The position numbers and the translations under genes were made by a program. Of a stretch of 64,000 nucleotides of DNA, positions 13,318-26,204 are shown piece by piece. A model generated the notes under the pieces. It had not been told where the DNA came from and searched no databases. It saw only the letters and a list, made by a program, of their open reading frames with translations. The DNA lies in contig JAXRKN010000037.1 in the NCBI GenBank assembly GCA_038502055.1, forward strand, positions 3,410,001-3,474,000, read 5' to 3'. The stretch comes from Tanytarsus gracilentus (lineage: Eukaryota > Arthropoda > Insecta > Diptera > Chironomidae). Each line of letters begins with the position of its first letter. Position 1 is the first letter of the stretch.

Positions 13318-15199
13318 TTATTCTTGGGCATTGACGATGATGGTTTTGCCCTTTGGATCATCAAAGCGATCCATTGCTCTAATGTCCATCATGTTACAAA
13401 TTCCGTAGAACAAAATGAACAATAATAGAATCACAACAAATAGACCGCCCCAAATGCCAGCACTGAAGAATCCAATGCAGTCATTACATGGACCGAACTC
13501 CACAAATGTTTTGCCCTCTTCGGCTACTCGCGGCTCCCACGATGGTTGGAATTGGAACTGCACGAGGTTAATAATTTTGCGGGACATACCTGTGTATGGG
13601 AAGGGAGCAGGAGCTTCAAGTGTCAAATTGCCACATCCAAAGCTCCAATGTGAACTGTAACCATACACTGCGCTCTCTTTTGGATGGTAAATTTCGTCTG
13701 CGTATTTGAATGTCGAAATTTCCCAGCGTCCTGTGGAGTTTGTGACATTCATGACGAGATTGTGGGTTCCGCTGGTTAGGGTTACAATCATAGACATAAG
13801 ATTATCTTCTGGAATGTTTATCGTGTATGATGGTTTTGCTGTAAGAACGTCAGCACCATTAACCCAAAGTTCGCGGATCGCAAGCAAAACGCGACCGTCA
13901 GAGTCAAGAATGTATGGTTGTTTCTCAGGTTCATCTTCTCCCTCACGTGGTTTCACTTGTGGTTTTGGTGCTGCAGCAGGTGCTGGTTTCTCTTCACTCT
14001 TTTCTTCTGCTTTTTCTTCAGCAGCTTCAGCAGCTTCACGAGCTTTTCTCTTAAGAACTTCGGAATATTTCTAACATGAATAAAATAAATATTAAATTAT
14101 TTAACCTTTTTTAACTCTATCAACTTACGAATGATGGATGACGACCGGTGTAGATGGCCAAAACATTACCATACTTTGATTTGAGTTCATTGAAGAGCTT
14201 GATCATCAATTCGTCTATGTACAAATTTTCGAGGTAAATTTAAAAAACAATTTTTCAATGCAAATTTTTTTCCTTACCGTGCTTATCAAAATCCTCGGGA
14301 TTTGTTACATCATCAAGGTTGACGATGAGAAGTTTTTCACTCTCTAAATCAACTTCCTTCACATCGGCCTCACTTGACAAGCTAATGCTCTTCTTCTTGT
14401 TATATGAGGCAATAAGTGAGTCAACTGGATCTTCAACGGAATTCAAAAAGGTCTTTTCCGGAATGTTTTGAAGATTCTCGAAGCATTTTTTTGTCTTGCA
14501 CTGACTGAAATCCTCAGTTGACAATTTATTTTCGACAAAAAGAACTGTGAGCGAATCCTTATCGGTTTGTGATTTCACCAAAGTCACAAATTCATCTTTT
14601 CCCAAGTGATTTAAAGTCGGCAGGTAGGAGGGTCTGTATGTGAGTATGAAATTAAATTATAAATTAATTAATTCATGAGAAAGGTAATTTAAAAGGATTT
14701 GCATGTCAAATCATGTGACTAAAATCTTTTTTATCAGTAAATCATTACGCAATTAAAATTCAATTCACTTTTAATTACTTTGTCGAGTGATTGTAGTTTT
14801 TAACTCTAATTGATTAGGACTTTAGGGGAGTGGAGGGAGAGAAAAAATTAGCATGTACAAACTCTGATTAATGTCACGAGATTAGAATCTCTTGTCACTT
14901 TCTCATAAGAAACTAGTGGGAATAGAAAATTATGGAAATTTTACACTTTAGAGAGTGACGTAGACTCACACATAACTATCAATCAAACGCTTAAGGATGT
15001 ATAAATTCTCTTCTAATCCTCCAAATCGATCTTCTTAACTTCGAAAAGAGAAACACAAAATATTTTTTTTGGCGAGGGGTGAATAAATTATATGAAATTT
15101 CGATACTCACGTTTTTGGGCCTAATATGAAAACTGGTGAATTTTCGGCATTGATTTGGGCAGCCAGACCCACTATCAGCACTAGGAATAATTTCAACAT
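13318..15199 (-). CDS. ATP6AP1: V-type proton ATPase accessory subunit S1 (Ac45/ATP6AP1-like)
   Basis: Accessory membrane glycoprotein of the vacuolar proton pump, which helps assemble and sort the V-ATPase in secretory and endosomal membranes. There are four exons: 15199-15111, 14633-14278, 14214-14129 and 14070-13318. All junctions have GT..AG ends and the reading frame is maintained to TAA, giving 427 aa. Residues 1-18 form a signal peptide. An N-terminal luminal region follows, then an Ala/Glu/Lys/Pro-rich linker from about 178 to 222, then the conserved C-terminal luminal domain. A single membrane span lies at about 382-405, preceded by FGPCNDCIGFFS. The short cytosolic tail with AMDRFDDPKG is characteristic of the family. 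The start is the only ATG that gives a signal peptide. N-x-S/T sites in the luminal domain (for example in NVTNSTG) suit a glycoprotein. Confidence 0.92.
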
Positions 15200-18100
15200 G
15201 ATTAATTGTGTTGAAAGAGTGAGTGAGGAATTGAAAATGAATTTTTAAATTTCTTTGCTATTTTTTTGTGTGTTGATCGTCACGTGACTATTGTAAGGTT
15301 CAAAGATTGCTGTAGTTGAGCGCCCTGCAAAGATAAAAACTCGATCGTTCTATCTCACTCACGCGTAGTTGCTTCATGTATGTAATTTTTATGTTGTTGA
15401 AAGCTTGAAAAAGTAAAAAACTTTAATGCAATTGAAAACTCTTTAAGTCTAATTAGAAATCGCATTACTGCTCCACTCTCGAAGCGATAAATTTCATTCA
15501 GAATTACACCTTGCGCTTACTCGCCACCCCCTCATCATCATAAACTACCCAAGTTAATTGCAAAAAGTCGTTGAAAGAATGCAAATTGATTCGCCCATAA
15601 AGTGATAATTATATGCGAGCTCGTGCAATTATCTAAAGTGTAAATCTCCATTTAACCGATTTTCGCTCTTGACTAAAGGCGCAGAACAGTAATAACAACA
15701 CACAAAAACACGCCAGAAGCAAGCAAGAATAATAATGTATATGAATATATAAAAGCGTTGGGGGTGTAGAAATAATAAAAATGAAATTTATCATCGAGCA
15801 TGCAGCGTGAAAAAGTTTTAATGTGAAAAAATTTATGCTGCAATTCTCATGAAATTACATTGTCGGACAAATTACGTTCAATTAAAGTCCATCACGCACT
15901 TAAAATTAATGCCGTTTGCTGTGATTTCTGCCATTTCGCTTCAAACTCGCTCCATACGAGGCAAATAAGGGTTTAAAAATGTGAATGTGTGTTTGTCGAG
16001 TGAAGTAAATGAAGTCAGCTTGCAACAAATCGCTTCGCATTAAATTTAATGAGGGAAAATGCAAGTCGCTTAAGGGTGAGAAAGGATTTTTTCACTTTAA
16101 AAAGGGATTTAAAGAAAAGCAGGGATCAATTGTTAATTTAGAGAATTTCTTGAACGCGTTGAAAAAAAATCTTTTTTTAGCATTTTCAACCTTATTTAAA
16201 AATAACCTTCATCGCTCGAGTTTCGCTTAATTTTATTTACCTTTTCCCTGTTATAATTTAAAGCTCTAAATTGAACCTTTAACCACCCATTATGACGGAG
16301 TGTAAGCATGCTATTCGTGAGTGTGTATCTATAGGTGGAATTTGCATTTTCATTCTTTGCCCTCGCATTATTTCCGTTACATACATAACAATATGAAAAT
16401 CAACGGGAGCTGTTCCGACTTTTTTTTGATAATGTTACTTTTACTTATTTCCACGCGCATTCCATTTGTCGACCCACACACTCAGTGATTGAACCAAAAA
16501 AAAAGTTTTGTATTAACTCCGCAAGGTGAACACGCAAAATTTAAATACTCACGTCTGCTTAACTACATCGCCAAGAAATTACTTACAATCACTGCTGAGT
16601 GCTTCATTTCCTATCTTTTCAGGTAAAAAATTCTTCACGCAAAACACATTTAATCGATTTTTATTTGTTTGAATTTAAAAATAGAATAAAAGAAGCTTGA
16701 AATTTAAATTTATCGAGTAGATTAAATTATTTCTACAACTCTTAATTTTGTAAAATTTACTTTCATGTTTGGTCACTCACTTATGGTGTTTCAGTCGTGA
16801 CATTTTGTCACCTACGCTGACGTCATCATTGTGAACGACAGTTACTAAAGAAATGTTTGCTAAACTAGAAAAATGAGGATATTTTCAATCAAGTAAAGAG
16901 CACTCCTTGAAGCAATGTATATAAGGCGATGAAGTGTCGGCTTTTCTCCACAACATAAAAGAGGAAGAAGAAACATGGTGAGGAAATTTTCTCACACACT
17001 CAATTCATATAAAGTGCTCGAAATGAAAAATGGATATTATTTAACAAAAGCATTTTTTTGCTCAGTTCTGCCTCACAATATATATAAATTGGGTGGTATA
17101 GAACTTTCATGTTTCTGAAAGGCATACGAGAGAGAGAAATCGTATAATATCTATAACACTTTCATGCAAAATTCATTTTCACCATAATCCTTCAACTTTT
17201 TTGCTCCTTTGGTCTTCCCACACTCGACTCTCATGTATGCGTATCTCTATTGTGTTAAATGGAAGCAATTTTTACTAGCAGAGGACAAAAAATTATGATG
17301 AAATTTATTTTTGGAATTAAATCGCTTAAAAATTATTTCATAAAATTTAAAAAGTTTTTGAAAAAAAAATATTACCTCTAACAGTCACTTGTATCATACA
17401 CTCTGTTTTGTGGCATGTCTTTTCATGTGAGACCGATCAAGAGCACTTTTAATTAGAAAGTCATAATTAATGATGGTTATTTAATACATTCATTTTCATC
17501 TTAATACTCTTTCATTATGAAGCACAATATGGCTGCTGCTGTTTCATGCTGATGCCCCGATATCAGAAAATTTCTGACCTTCGTAAATATCAAGAACATG
17601 AACATAATGAACGGACAATGACGTTGAGGATTTTTTTTGTAGAGAATATTTTAATTAAAATTCAAGCAAAAAAATTTAAATGAAAACTAAACTTTCACAT
17701 TAAAAAATTTGATACTTTTAAAAAAATTCACATTAAAATTTTAACAATAGCCACAAACAATACCTCATCAAACTTATATTAATTAACCAGCAAATTTCAA
17801 AAACTGAGTAATATGAAACTCGAACTTTCAATCTCGTAGCAAATATCGACTATTCATGCTTGATTTTAATGCGAAACAGAGGAGAATGAAGAGGCAGAAA
17901 ATTAATAATTTTCCTCTCAATACACAAATAACTTCTATTGTTCGAAGAATAGAGATGGTGAAAATAATAAAAAAAGAGCGAAATAATTAGTGAGGTTTAA
18001 GCAACTATATAGAAAAAATTAATAATAAAAATCTGCTGGCAATCAATTCTCTTCTATAAATATTTTGTAAATAGACTCAAATTAATCTCCATCTCATCTT

Positions 18101-21100
18101 TCACGTCTCAATTATAAAGTCAGCTCGAAAAATTATTCGATTACGCTTCGAAAGAAAATCTAATGAATTTGAAATGCTGAAAAGGAGAAAAAACGTGCGA
18201 AAAATTTCTAAAAATTATTCTCTCACTCAGACTTTACGCATCATTGGAAAATAAATCAAAAAAATAAAAATATTCCGTGCGATTTAGCTTGAAATAGAAA
18301 ATTGAGCGACGTAAGGTAAGAAAAAACAAAAAATAATCTGCTATAAGTTGAAAAAATATATTTTCTATACCAAAAAAGTCTAAAAACAACATTTATAAAA
18401 ATTATTTCCCATCCATTTGTCAATTTGAAATCTCTGAAAATATTTTTTCGCTCTTGTATTAAATTAAATTGAATTTAAAATTATTCTTTTCGTTTTTATA
18501 CCACAAAAATGAGTCTCAATGTATTTTCTTAAGCTCCACTTATTCAGCAAAGAGGGGTAAAAAATCGAATTTATTGTTTATATTCCTCCTTCATATTCAA
18601 TTCACTTGAAAATCCAAAAAAAAGAGTGGCGGTGGAATACCGTGGAAAAAATAATATCGATTACAATTCCCCATTTCCACATATGTCTGCGATATTCTCT
18701 ATCTGAGTAATATGGAATTATAATGGGCTATTTCTGTGCAAATATGTCTCAGGTTTCACGTTACCAGGAGAAGGAGCGACGATGTGAGTGTGGGAGGAAG
18801 AACTTCGATTTGGTTTTGCTTCCCATACGGAAATATCCTTTTTGTAATGCTTGGCGTATTATGAGGATCGAGGGAGGAAAACATTGAAAAAATATTCTCA
18901 TAAAATTATTTTCGAGTTAAAAGTAATTAAATTTCTATAATTTTCAATCATTTAATATTTAAATAATCTTTCATATCACCTGGATAGAAAAAAGAATGAA
19001 ATTTATTTATGAAAATTATTAATGCAGTTGAGAGAGAGAAAAAACTGAAATTGCAACTCTCTCTAGTTGCTTCATTTTTGGGAAATAGAAGCTAATAAAT
19101 GTTATGAAGCAATGAGAGTGTAAGCAGCAGGAGAGAAAATTTAATTTTACAAAATTGATGCAGCCAGAAGGAAAATTGCATGAATAATAAAAATTTGAAG
19201 AAATTGCAAGATTTTCACTTAAACCTTTTTTATGGTGAAAAATTTACTCGTTTTGCATTTTCAAAGTGTTATCGCGCGACAAATTGCACATTACAGCCAT
19301 ATAATAATAAAATGTTAATGTAGCGAAAATGGATATTCTAATTCAATATCAATGAGCAATTACAGAACAATTTTATGTTTTTAATGGAAAGCTCAACTTA
19401 AAGTGAAATTATTGAAAAGTTTTTCGAACGATAATTTTTCGCCGAAATGCGCTGCACATGTTATCGATACCGCCAAAGCCACTCGAACCTGGTAATAGCT
19501 CTCTGCCATTACTGAAATCCGTATAATGAGCATCATAGAGCACTAACGAGCACTTGAAATTTCATACTGAGCTCGACGATAAAATTTTCTATGAGAATTA
19601 ATGAGCAAATTTTGTGCAAAATGTATACAAGGTGAAACTCACTTTTGCGGCTAGAAGTGGAAATTTGAAATCTAGAAAATTGTAAATTTAACTCGATATC
19701 AATTATGTGTTTGCTCACTATTGTGAGATATATGTAAATTAAATATTTAACGCTTTCTATACTAATGATTTAGAAAATTATCTCATTATTTCCGATTACT
19801 TGCAAAATTTAATTTCCAAACAGCTTTAAGATCAACAAATTTAGCAATAAAAAAGAGAATTGAGAAAATATTTTGAAAGTCAACATGGAGACAGATGAAA
19901 TTGTGCAACAGATCACATCAATATCAACACATCTAATAGCCTGAGCTCATCCTAAGGCAAGTCACATTTGAAAAAGCATCAAATCGATTTGCGAAAATTC
20001 ATTTTGAGAAGAGTTTGAAAAATTTTAGATGAAAATATTTCTTTAACTTCAATTACGAAAAGCGATGAGGAAACTATGTAAGAATCGATTACAAGTCACA
20101 TCCAACCTCGATATTTATATTTATTTCATTTTGATAATGGCTTCTCACGAAGCTTCGTGAAGCACTTTGTTGTATATGCTCACGCTATATTTCTCTCATC
20201 CCTTCATCTATATTTCGTTTAATGGTCAATTTGTTCGTCGAAAAGTGGAGTTAGGATGTGATTAGTTTTAGAAAGTTGTACATATCGTAGAGAGAAAACA
20301 AATTTACAATGTCATGTCGCGCGTGTACATGAAAGTTCTATATTATGCCATCACACATGCCATTCTTCGATATGGCTCTATTTTTATTGCTTTTTCGTTA
20401 TAGTAGATTCGCCATAAAACATGACCATTCTCTCTCTTTTTTGTGAAATATTCAATAAAATATTGCAAAGTCTCGCTACAAAATTTACAAGGGAAGATAA
20501 ATTTCATTTTATATCAAAAAATGATATTTTTTAACTATTTTTTATGGACCATGCTGTTGAATTGCTGTCAATTTTAAATCCATAAAAAAATTGGACGAAC
20601 AATCTGAAAAATAAATTGTTCATAATTTTATGGAAAATTGAATTTTTAATAGAAAAAGGCAATTGAGTTATTTGAACTATGTAAATTTGAGTAACAGCAG
20701 GAAAGCGAAAATTCAATTAAATACTTATAAAAAAAACTAATGGAAATTTTTTTTGATAAAAAATCTCGAGACTGACAAAACTGTCGTGATGGGAGGCGAA
20801 CGACGGAAGGAATTTATTTTGCTTCTCTTTATGGCATTATCCGATTGAAAAATTGTTTTTCGATTGAATTATTGTCTCCCGTTATTTTTCGTGGAGCCAA
20901 GAAGCATTTTCTACACCATCAGCTATTTTTCCTATCAACTTGCTGCTTTCTTCTCGTGTGTTATATTTTTTTGCTCTTTGCCATGAGTCGATACACGATA
21001 TAATCGAGTAATGTGGGGATGTAAGGAGTGAGTAAACTGTGATTCCACTTCAGAATGCTTCCAAGGCAATTATTTTCGCCCTTTCGGTCTCATTTTTCTT

Positions 21101-21839
21101 TTCTCGAATTTTTTTCTTACTGCCGATGTGTCAAACAGTCAGAAATAATAAATTGGCATATTTTTTTCACAAAAGTTCATGCTGTGAACATGGGCGTTAG
21201 AAGTAGGCGGTTGAGGTGGTTTTTGGCAGCTTCTTTTTTCGAACCTCAATCAACCAATTAATTTTGATCGATTTTTATAAAATTTATTTCATTTTTTTAG
21301 GATGAAACTCCAAAAACTGACTTTAAAGAGCTTTCAATTTTAATCGCCGCAAAATTGCATTCAAAAATCGTTCAATTTAATTTTCTGCTGTGAATTTTGA
21401 TGTCTAACCAGAAAATAATCAACAGAGTCAGGCCTCAAAATTTTTAAGCTGGATTTACTGAGGGAAATTTTGGTGTGCGCCAAATCTAATTTAGAATAAT
21501 TTGAAATGTTCATTTTCATGAGCACATCTAACAATAAAACCAATTGCGACAATAACGATTAAATTAATTTGAAATTATTATTTTGTATTTGAGGTGTTTG
21601 TGATACGTGTTTGCTTTTTAAAGTGCATGCATGCAATAATTTTTATCGAAATTAGAAAAGGTTTTTAATTTAAAAAATCTTTAAAATTAAAAAAAAATTA
21701 AAAATTTGATAATTTTCAACATTTTAATCATAAAGTTGTTTTTTAGTAAATTTGAGCTATGAATTTTCATAGAGAGAATTTTCAAACAGAGAGTTTTTTT
21801 AAAAAAAATAGATAATTCTCATCAATTTTAAATGATTTC
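15200..21839. other. AT-rich intergenic region without supported genes
   Basis: About 6.6 kb between the start of the V-ATPase S1 gene and the 3' end of the cysteine protease. Open frames such as 16009-16230 and 20531-20716 are Lys/Phe/Asn-rich and without motifs. Nothing beyond short homopolymers and simple AT repeats was recognised. The promoter of the S1 gene should lie just right of 15199, but no clear TATA box was seen there. Confidence 0.6.
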
Positions 21840-21845
21840 TTTATT
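21840..21845 (-). other. Poly(A) signal of cysteine protease A
   Basis: AATAAA on the minus strand about 30 bases after the stop codon of the protease gene at 21873-23025. Confidence 0.65.
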
Positions 21846-21872
21846 TTAATTTTTTATCATTATTTTTCAATG

Positions 21873-23025
21873 TTAGTCAACGTACATTGCAATGCAAGCA
21901 GTATTGCAATTATTGAGAGCATCACGACGCATGTAAATGTATCCCTGCTCACCCCATGTAGTTCCTGTAAAAATCATCTTATAATTATCTCAACATCAAC
22001 GAGAATAAAAACTCACCCCATGAATTTTTAACTTTCCATACAGGAACATTGTTATATAATCCAAAACCAGTTATGATAACCGCTAATGAAAAATAAAATA
22101 AATTAAAATAGAATTTTTAAAATTTAAGGAACTTGCCATGATTGAGATTTCTAAAATCACACTGTGGAATTGTAGCTGTCGCCTTTGGACACGTTGAATC
22201 ATAGAAAACTCCACTTCTGTAGCTCAAGAAAGATGACGAAGAATATAAACCTACAGCAACCGGTCCAAAATTTGCGATGATCGATCTCATTAGAGCTTCA
22301 TTTCCATTTACACTTGTTTGATAAGTATTTGTATAATTTAGAGGAAATCTTTTAAGTGAACTTTTGCATGTTGCATATCCAGTATTCGCTGTGGTGTAAC
22401 TTGCGGAAGTGTAAGCATAATCAGCCCAAGATGGACATGATGTGTTAAACTGATTTTTAAGGACATTATAGGCAGTAGTTGGCCATCCACCATTACATCT
22501 ATTGTTTGTTGAAGTTAAATCACAATCAACTAAAAATTGAGGTGCAAGAAGTGGAGAATTGAATCCTTTAATTTTGTTGTAGCACTCAAGAACTCCAAGA
22601 GCTGCAAAAGCCCAGCAACATCCACATCTTCCTTGATTAACAATCGGTTGACAATATGAACTCCAATCGCCAGACAAAGGCGCATTTGTGGCAGTGAATT
22701 CATTAAATTTTGGAAGTGCACGAGCTTCGAGGGGAGGAACAAGACCTTTTAATCTGCTTTCTGCCTCTTCACTCGTTAAATGATCATACTCGTTTGAACC
22801 ACACACCCATGTTGTATCGGGTTCTTCATTATGTTTATTGCATCTTCTTTTCTTCTCCAGAACTCTTTCAGCTCTTTTCTCAAGCGATTCAGAATCTTTG
22901 TCTTCCCATTTATCTTTTTTGTATTGATTTTTCCATTTAATGAAATCGGGATCTTTTTTAGCCTTTCGCTCAGCTTCAACAGAAATAATCGCAATTAAAA
23001 CTAAAATTACAAGCAAATTCTTCAT
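21873..23025 (-). CDS. Papain-family (C1A) cysteine protease, copy A
   Basis: Secreted or lysosomal/digestive cathepsin-like protease, 348 aa from three exons: 23025-22137, 22082-22017 and 21964-21873. Residues 1-18 are a signal peptide. A basic/acidic propeptide resembling the I29 inhibitor domain follows (WKNQYKK...HN...GSNEYDHLTSEEAESRLKGL, about 31-95), then the mature domain. The oxyanion Gln131 and catalytic Cys137 lie in NQGRCGCCWAF, catalytic His296 in NHA and Asn316 in KNSWG. NGGWP and TWGEQGYIYMRRD are also conserved, so all catalytic residues are present. The residue before the catalytic Cys is Cys rather than the usual Ser. Intron 1 (22136-22083) begins GC rather than GT; intron 2 (22016-21965) is GT-AG. 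Its paralogue is at 50139-52068. Confidence 0.93.
22083..22136 (-). other. GC-AG intron 1 of cysteine protease A
   Basis: The 54-base intron starts GCAAGT after ...AATCATG and ends TTCATTAG. Splicing here joins codons at phase 1 to give NHAVIITGFG, the expected motif around the catalytic His. The paralogue has a GT donor (GTGAGT) at exactly the same codon and phase. Confidence 0.8.
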
Positions 23026-23045
23026 TGCACAAAATTTAATTTCTT

Positions 23046-23081
23046 ACTGATGAAGTATCGATAGAAACTTCTTGTTTTATA
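23046..23081 (-). promoter_or_regulatory. TATA box and TCAGT initiator of cysteine protease A
   Basis: TATAAAA lies at the complement of 23081-23075 and TCAGT at the complement of 23050-23046. There are 33 bases from the first T of the TATA box to the initiator A, and the ATG follows about 23 bases later. The same layout and spacing occur upstream of the paralogue. Confidence 0.7.
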
Positions 23082-26006
23082 AGTCAATTATTTAAAAATA
23101 TTTTTTATCTCATTCAAGTAATTAGTTTCAATATTCTCAATTAATAAAAACAAAACAGACATTGCGTTGTTTTTTAACGCGTCGTTTAGAAATTAAATAA
23201 AGTTTTTAAGATCATAATTTGAGGTGAATGTTCTCAAGTACTTAAATACCTTTCAAGGTTAAGTTTATCGTAAAAAATTAATAACGTTTAAGTTAATTTT
23301 GATAGTAAAATTTTAAACTTGATAAATGTTTCCAGTTTATTTTTAAAGCATGATATATATTATATTATATTTTGGAACATGACGCATGAAAAAATAATTG
23401 AACAGATGCAGTTGAAGAATTTCGTTTTAACAACAACTTTTGTGTTTATGGAAGGAATTCATTGAAATTCCTTTTTACATTAAAACAAAATTACAAAAAC
23501 TTCTGAAAAATTGCTGCAACCAAAAACTCACTTAAACTTTTGCTGCGGTCACTTGTGATGAACAAAAAATTGATATGCAGCGCAACATGAATAATGAATG
23601 GTTTCATTAGCAGGTTGTGATTTAAAATTTATGAGTTTTTAATAGAAAAAGCAGCATGTGGTGAGATAAGGGGATGCAAGGACATTGGCATGCATCCATT
23701 GATGTCAGATAACGTTCGTTTAAATGGAATATGTCTATAGGGCTGTTTGTTGAATGCATATTAAAGGTTGAGGGTAGAGAATTTTTTTTCGATGAGGTAA
23801 AAAAATCTTTGAAGTTTAAATTTTAAACCAGCACAAGTGCAATCAAGTCTTAGAAGCACTCGATAATGTTGGATGTTTATTGAATGGATTATTACAAAGT
23901 TTAAGTAAAAAAGACAACTGAGAAAAGTTTTTTCTCCGCAAAGGAGAGAACAAACACCGTTGGATGGTTCTGAAAGATGAAAAGAAGGTGCTTCGAGCTT
24001 TATTCAATTTTTTCCTTTTCCAACTTTAAAATTAAATCCCTTTTATTGTTTTTTCTCCTTGCAAAAGTGGATCTTTGTGTTTTTGTATCTTTAGCTATCT
24101 TTAGCTATCTTTTCTGCTTTGTGTAACGCTGCAGCAGCGCTGGAAAAAGTTGAAGTTGAGCGCAAACACTTCAATCGACCCCGGGTATGAGGGAAAGTGG
24201 CTTTATTAACAACTTTTGTAACGATTTTTTTATGCTCTTATGAGTCAGCAAAGCAAAAAAAGTTGCTGATAAATCCATGCTAAGTTTTTTTTCAGAAAAT
24301 TTCCGTTTCTTACTTTATATTCATTTAATTCTTACCTTGAGCTCCTTTCAAACTCATAACATTTCTTCCTAAATAATTTTCTCTTACAAGAGTTTTAAAA
24401 AGCAAACAGCAATAGTTTGAAATCTGTTGAAAAGTTAAATGAACATTCAAAATTTTCTTGAAATTATTTTACATAACTTTCAGGCGAAATTTTTAAATTT
24501 TTTGTAAAGAAATAAATTTAAATATTAAAATTCATACAAAAGTTTGAAAATCGGTCTTTAAAAGTCAACAAAAGAGAAAAATAATATCTTTATTATCTTT
24601 TGATCTCCTCCCACGATTGAAAATCAAACAATAAAATTTTACGTCTCACATTTCCCCCAAAAAAAAATCTGAAAAAGAAAATTCATATTTGTCTTTTGCG
24701 TCGATGCGTGAGTTTTAAGTTGTTCGTAATATTTTTTATTTTTGGAGTTGAACGCGACTTTGAGGGTGTTCTATATATGCTATCGATCTACATATTTTTG
24801 AAATTCAAATAGGATTTTTTCTCTTTTACTTTTTTTATTCCACAACCGTTAGCCTCAATAGAAGGAAAAGTTCAAAAAAATTTTTCACATAACTCTGATG
24901 AAATCATTTTATAAATGGCACACATATAAATTTCATATCTATATATTTTTTTTGAATAACACAAGAGGAAACCGACAAAAAATTCTTTTATACTGCCTTA
25001 ATCAGTGGAAATTCTCAACTCACAAAGGCACAAAAGCGAAATGAAGCATGAACAGAGAGATCTATAGAGAAATGAAGACATAGATGATTATGATGCGAGA
25101 TGTGCTTTGAGTATACACACATCTAAAATTGATGCCAAAAAAAGATGAATTAAATATTAACCACCGAGTGAATTTATAAAATGAAATTTTTGAAAGCGGA
25201 GGAATTCGAAAAAGGATGAAATTCAAACTTTGAGGGGGGATGAAATTTAAAAACATTTCTACGTATTTTGCCAAACTGCAATTTAATTTATTCGTGTGAA
25301 AAACTTTAAAAGCTCAGCAAAAAAATTATTCGATGCTTAAAATCATTTAGATCTTTTGTTATTTGTTTTTGTGTAGGTTTTCTCACGATCCTTTTCTTGT
25401 ATCCATGTTCACTCACACACATCGAACATTTTTGGGTATTTTATGGCTTATATTGAATCAAAAGGTTCTGTTTAAGGTTTCTTTAAAAAAGGGAAGTTTT
25501 ACTGTTTCACAATGTTTTTCCCTTTGCTGACTCGCTTTCTCTCATTCAGTCACTAACTTACTCGCCCATATTGCATGCGAGAGAGATTTATTGCATAAAC
25601 ATTTTTCGAATCATTGAACTTGTAAAGAAAATGTACGCAACATTTATCATGATGAGGAGAAAGTTGAAGAGAACATTTCTTTAACTTATAACACACAAAA
25701 TGTAAAGACAGCAAAGAATGCTTTGAAGAAAAAAGGACTTTTCCACATACATTTTAATCTCTCGATGCGAAAAATTTAAATAATAACTAAGTAGGCAAAT
25801 GTCTTTTTAAAAAGAAAAGAGCTTTTTGATATCACATGGTAAGCTTAGTGTGGGTCACCACAGTAACGGCAGCTGCTGAACATTCAAAATTTGACATTTA
25901 GCAAAAAAGAGGAGAAATAATTTATGAGAGACTTAAAATGTGGTTTGCATATATTAAAAAGAACTTGTTATTTTTTTTCTCGTTGCTCACATTGACAAAA
26001 GTATTT
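23082..26006. other. AT-rich intergenic region without supported genes
   Basis: About 2.9 kb between the promoter of protease A and the 3' end of the sugar transporter. A TATCTTTAGC tandem repeat lies at 24086-24112. Open frames are short and featureless. Confidence 0.6.
24086..24112. repeat. Short tandem repeat, unit TATCTTTAGC
   Basis: Two full copies of a 10-base unit and a partial third, directly adjacent and identical. No function is evident. Confidence 0.85.
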
Positions 26007-26012
26007 TTTATT
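26007..26012 (-). other. Candidate poly(A) signal of the sugar transporter
   Basis: AATAAA on the minus strand about 195 bases after the transporter's stop codon. It is the first clear hexamer downstream, implying a 3' UTR of roughly 200 bases. Confidence 0.4.
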
Positions 26013-26204
26013 CAAAAAAAAAGTAATCTTAAGCCTATACACGCAAATAAATAAAATCCACGACATGATGCAGAAAAAAAATCATCTGATTCCTGAAATG
26101 ATTTCCTTAATCCCAAAAGTCTCTCTCTCGCTCTGTCGTAAATATACACACGTATAAAATTATCCTGTAAAATGAACACTGAGGGGAAATCTCTCTCCTG
26201 CTCA

